In this document: positions 61,514 to 64,000 of the stretch, one piece after another
How the letters are laid out: each line of letters starts with the position of its first letter
Numbering within the stretch: the stretch's first letter is position 1
NCBI RefSeq assembly: GCF_030373445.1
Contig: NZ_JAUCYU010000001.1
Coordinates: forward strand, 248,001-312,000
Length of the DNA: 64,000 nt
DNA from: Roseovarius sp.
GTDB taxonomy: Bacteria > Pseudomonadota > Alphaproteobacteria > Rhodobacterales > Rhodobacteraceae
Reading direction: 5' to 3'
The notes under the pieces: model-generated
Told to the model about the DNA's origin: nothing
Seen by the model: the letters and a program-made list of their open reading frames with translations, nothing else
Databases searched by the model: none
Position numbers and translations under genes: made by a program

Positions 61514-64000
61514 TCAGGCATGTTCAAAAGCTCCCGTTACGTCAACTCCCGTTTCACACAACGGAAATTCCACCCAAAACCGCGCACCTTCGCCCTCGTG
61601 AGAGACGAAGCCCACTCTTCCGCCCATCTGGCTTGCCAGTTCCTTCGATATTGCGAGACCGAGCCCCGAGCCCCCGCTCTTGCGGGTGTCCGACGCATCG
61701 GTCTGTGAAAACTTCTTGAAGATCGCCCCGTGAAACTTCTCGGGGATCCCCTGCCCACGGTCGGACACGACAACCCGCACCCCGCCGCGTGCCGACTCGA
61801 CCGCCACGGTCACGGTCTGGCCCTTGGCCGAGAACTTGACCGCGTTCGATATGTAATTGCTCAGGATCTGCCCGGCGCGCATCTGGTCGACCGCCACCTC
61901 AAGCTCCGGCAGACGGCCCTCGATCGCCAGCAGCACCCCGAACCGGTCGGCATAGCCGTGGTTGATCTCGACCGATTGGCGCACCAGCGTATCGATCCGG
62001 CAGGGCGCGATATCGAGGGTCAGCTTGCCCGCCGTCAGCCGCTCGAGGTCGAGGATCTCGTCGATCAGCCCCGACAGCCGGTCGCTGTTGGCCATCGCCG
62101 CCCCCACGATCTTGTGCCCCTTATCGTCGAGCGTCCCCAGCACACCGCCCCGGATCAGCGACAGCGTCCCCTTGATCGAGGTCAGCGGCGTGCGCAGCTC
62201 GTGGCTGACCGTGGCAATGAACTCGGCCTGCATCCTCGCCACCCGGCGACTTTCGGTGATGTCCCGGATGATCGCGATGAACACCTTCTCGCCCCGCGTT
62301 TCGACCTCCGACACCGCCAGCGCCACCGGGAAAGCTTCCCCGTTCCGGCGCAGCGCCTCCATCTCGCGCACCTGCCCCAGAAGCTCGGGGGCCCGGTCCG
62401 ACAGGTACTCGGCCATGAACCCGCCTTCCAGCCCGCCCGCATCCGACGGGAACAGCGTCTTGACGTCCCGCCCGGTCACGTCCTCGGCCGGATAGCCGAA
62501 CATGCTTTCCGAGGCCCGGTTGAACGACAGGATCGCGCCCTTGCGGTCCAGCGTGATGATGCTGTCGGCCACGTTGTCCAGCACGGCGGCGTTGCGCTTG
62601 GCGGCATTGCCCAGCGCCTCCGCCGCGCGCCGGTCCTCGGTGACGTCGAGGTTCACCCCGGTCATCCGCACCGCCCGGCCCTGCTCGTCCCGCGACACCC
62701 TTGCCACCGAGCGGAAGACCCGCGCGCCCTTCTCCGGGTTGTAGACCCGGAATTCCGACTCGAACGGCGTCGCATCGTCGGCCAGCGCCGCTTCGACCTC
62801 CCTGGCCACCCGCGCCCTGTCGTCGGGGTTGAGAAGGTCCGGCCACGCGCCGATCGTCTCGTTGAACGACCGCGGCGACAGGCCGTAAAGCCGGAAATTG
62901 CCATCGCTCCATTCCACCTTCCCGGTCGCCGGGTCGTAGGCCCAGATACCGATCTGCGCCACCTCGGTCGCCAGCTGCACGCGCTCCAGCGAATCCTGCA
63001 ACATCTGCGACGTCTTCCGCCGCTGGGTGATGTCGTTCATGATCGCGATGAACCCGGCATGCCGCCCGCCGGAATCCCAGATCGGGTTACAGCGCACCTC
63101 GGCCCAGAACGGCCGCTGGCCCATGTCGTACATCACGACCTCGACGTCGAACCCCTCGATCCGGTTCACCGCGTCTTGCATCTCGCCGATCACGTCCCTG
63201 TCCGACTCGGCCCCGAGGAACACCCGGCCGGGCATCTTGCCCACCACACCCTCGAGCGTGTAGCCGGTCATGTCGGTGAACGCCTCGTTGACCCACTCGA
63301 TCCGGGCGTCGGTGTCCATGATCAGCACCGAGTTGGTCGTCTGCCGTGCCACCTGGGACATCCGGTCCAGCGCGCGGGTCCGGTCCTGCACCCGCTCCTC
63401 CAGCGTCTTCTGAACCGCCTTCTGCGACCGAAAGCTCTCGCCCAGCCGCGCCGACATGTCGCGTAGCGACGTCGACAGCGTCTCGTATTCGGCGATGTTG
63501 CTCGTGGGAAAGGTCACGCCGGCATCCTGCCCCGACATGATCGACCCGGTCAGCCCGTCGCTCAGCCGCGCCAGCCGGCCGAGCGGCGCGCCCAGCCATT
63601 CGCTCAGCACCTTCGACCCGATCATCGCCAGCCCGATCGCGATGGCCAGCATCGTCATGTTCCATCGCCCGCCGGCCTCCATCTGCGCCACCAGCGCCCC
63701 CGCAGACACCTCCACCAGAAGCTCGCGGCCCGCCGCGTCGCCCTCCAGCGGAGTGCGAAGCACATACCGGCCCTCGCGCGTGCGCGTCATCGCCGGCATG
63801 TCGCCGGCCGGCTCCCAAAGCATCAGCCCGTCGTCAAGCCGGGTGATCTCGCCGGCGCGCCACGGGCTGCTGACCGATCCGATCAGCGCCTCGCTCTCGC
63901 CGTCGGGGCCAGTCAGGGCCAGCCCGATTTCCGCCTGCTGCGGCTGGTCGTGGGCCATGTTCGCCATGAACAGGCCGATATCGCGCTCATAGGCCGCCTC
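61514..64000 (-). CDS. Sensor histidine kinase with several PAS domains, 5' end outside the window
   Basis: At least 828 residues; the frame is open to the window edge, so the N-terminus is missing. The visible part begins in an extracytoplasmic segment, then a helix (MTMLAIAIGLAMIGSKVL), a HAMP-like linker (GAPLGRLARLSDGL), a coiled coil and three PAS domains (VLIMDTDARIEWVNEAF; GIWAYDPATGKVEWSDGNF; ITLDRKGAILSFNRA). HisKA has SHELRTPLTSIKG, and the HATPase domain ends with GGSGLGLAIS. No receiver is fused; the next gene downstream encodes one. Confidence 0.92.
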   Translation of the reverse strand, partial: EAAYERDIGLFMANMAHDQPQQAEIGLALTGPDGESEALIGSVSSPWRAGEITRLDDGLMLWEPAGDMPAMTRTREGRYVLRTPLEGDAAGRELLVEVSAGALVAQMEAGGRWNMTMLAIAIGLAMIGSKVLSEWLGAPLGRLARLSDGLTGSIMSGQDAGVTFPTSNIAEYETLSTSLRDMSARLGESFRSQKAVQKTLEERVQDRTRALDRMSQVARQTTNSVLIMDTDARIEWVNEAFTDMTGYTLEGVVGKMPGRVFLGAESDRDVIGEMQDAVNRIEGFDVEVVMYDMGQRPFWAEVRCNPIWDSGGRHAGFIAIMNDITQRRKTSQMLQDSLERVQLATEVAQIGIWAYDPATGKVEWSDGNFRLYGLSPRSFNETIGAWPDLLNPDDRARVAREVEAALADDATPFESEFRVYNPEKGARVFRSVARVSRDEQGRAVRMTGVNLDVTEDRRAAEALGNAAKRNAAVLDNVADSIITLDRKGAILSFNRASESMFGYPAEDVTGRDVKTLFPSDAGGLEGGFMAEYLSDRAPELLGQVREMEALRRNGEAFPVALAVSEVETRGEKVFIAIIRDITESRRVARMQAEFIATVSHELRTPLTSIKGTLSLIRGGVLGTLDDKGHKIVGAAMANSDRLSGLIDEILDLERLTAGKLTLDIAPCRIDTLVRQSVEINHGYADRFGVLLAIEGRLPELEVAVDQMRAGQILSNYISNAVKFSAKGQTVTVAVESARGGVRVVVSDRGQGIPEKFHGAIFKKFSQTDASDTRKSGGSGLGLAISKELASQMGGRVGFVSHEGEGARFWVEFPLCETGVDVTGAFEHA

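Overview
The window is GC-rich, densely coded DNA. Its gene content fits a marine-type alphaproteobacterium, most likely Rhodobacteraceae (Roseobacter group): soxBDAG sarcosine oxidase, an ALDH7-type aldehyde dehydrogenase, a fused E1 alpha/beta dehydrogenase, pcaHGC, a stand-alone MttB-like protein and an ExoY/Wzz polysaccharide locus. The assignment is inferred from family recognition; no rRNA, tRNA, CRISPR array or transposase was seen.

Region 1 (1-25.6 kb) is a surface- or exopolysaccharide locus. It holds a partial GT2, a WecG/TagA glycosyltransferase, an O-antigen-ligase-like membrane protein, a GT4, a Wzx-type flippase, a Wzz/GumC-like co-polymerase, a CpsD-like ATPase with a degenerate P-loop, and an ExoY-type priming transferase. 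Inside it is a tightly coupled seven-gene + strand operon (3317-19661): a type I PKS (KS-AT-KR-DH-ACP-TE), a GT2, an NRPS with an N-terminal formyltransferase and a luciferase-like monooxygenase inserted in its adenylation domain, a phosphopantetheinyl transferase, an SGNH hydrolase, a secreted glycosidase-like protein and another GT2. Start/stop overlaps suggest that a small formylated, oxidised Gly-polyketide acyl group is made together with, and perhaps attached to, a polysaccharide. This is the strongest candidate for an undescribed system here.

Region 2 (26-34.4 kb) looks like lysine/pipecolate/2-aminoadipate catabolism: a DAO-family oxidase, a LysR regulator, an aminotransferase, a fused 2-oxoacid dehydrogenase E1, a free-standing FabD-like acyltransferase and an ALDH7 aminoadipate-semialdehyde dehydrogenase.

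Region 3 (34.8-44.3 kb) is methylated-amine catabolism: a dimethylglycine-dehydrogenase-like flavoprotein, an MttB-family methyltransferase without pyrrolysine, a TetR regulator and soxBDAG. Region 4 (44.7-54.6 kb) has divergent pcaHG-pcaC and a beta-oxidation operon (FadJ-like fusion, thiolase, two acyl-CoA dehydrogenases, CoA ligase, IclR), suggesting breakdown of an aromatic acid with a side chain.

Region 5 (54.6-64 kb, all minus strand) is a signalling cluster: three large PAS-rich histidine kinases and two single-domain receivers, with no DNA-binding output.

Intergenic DNA holds several repeat families: two 11-bp-period ACCGAC arrays about 41.6 kb apart, two ~140-bp REPIN-like elements with self-complementary arms that differ between copies, and a pair of identical short REP hairpins.
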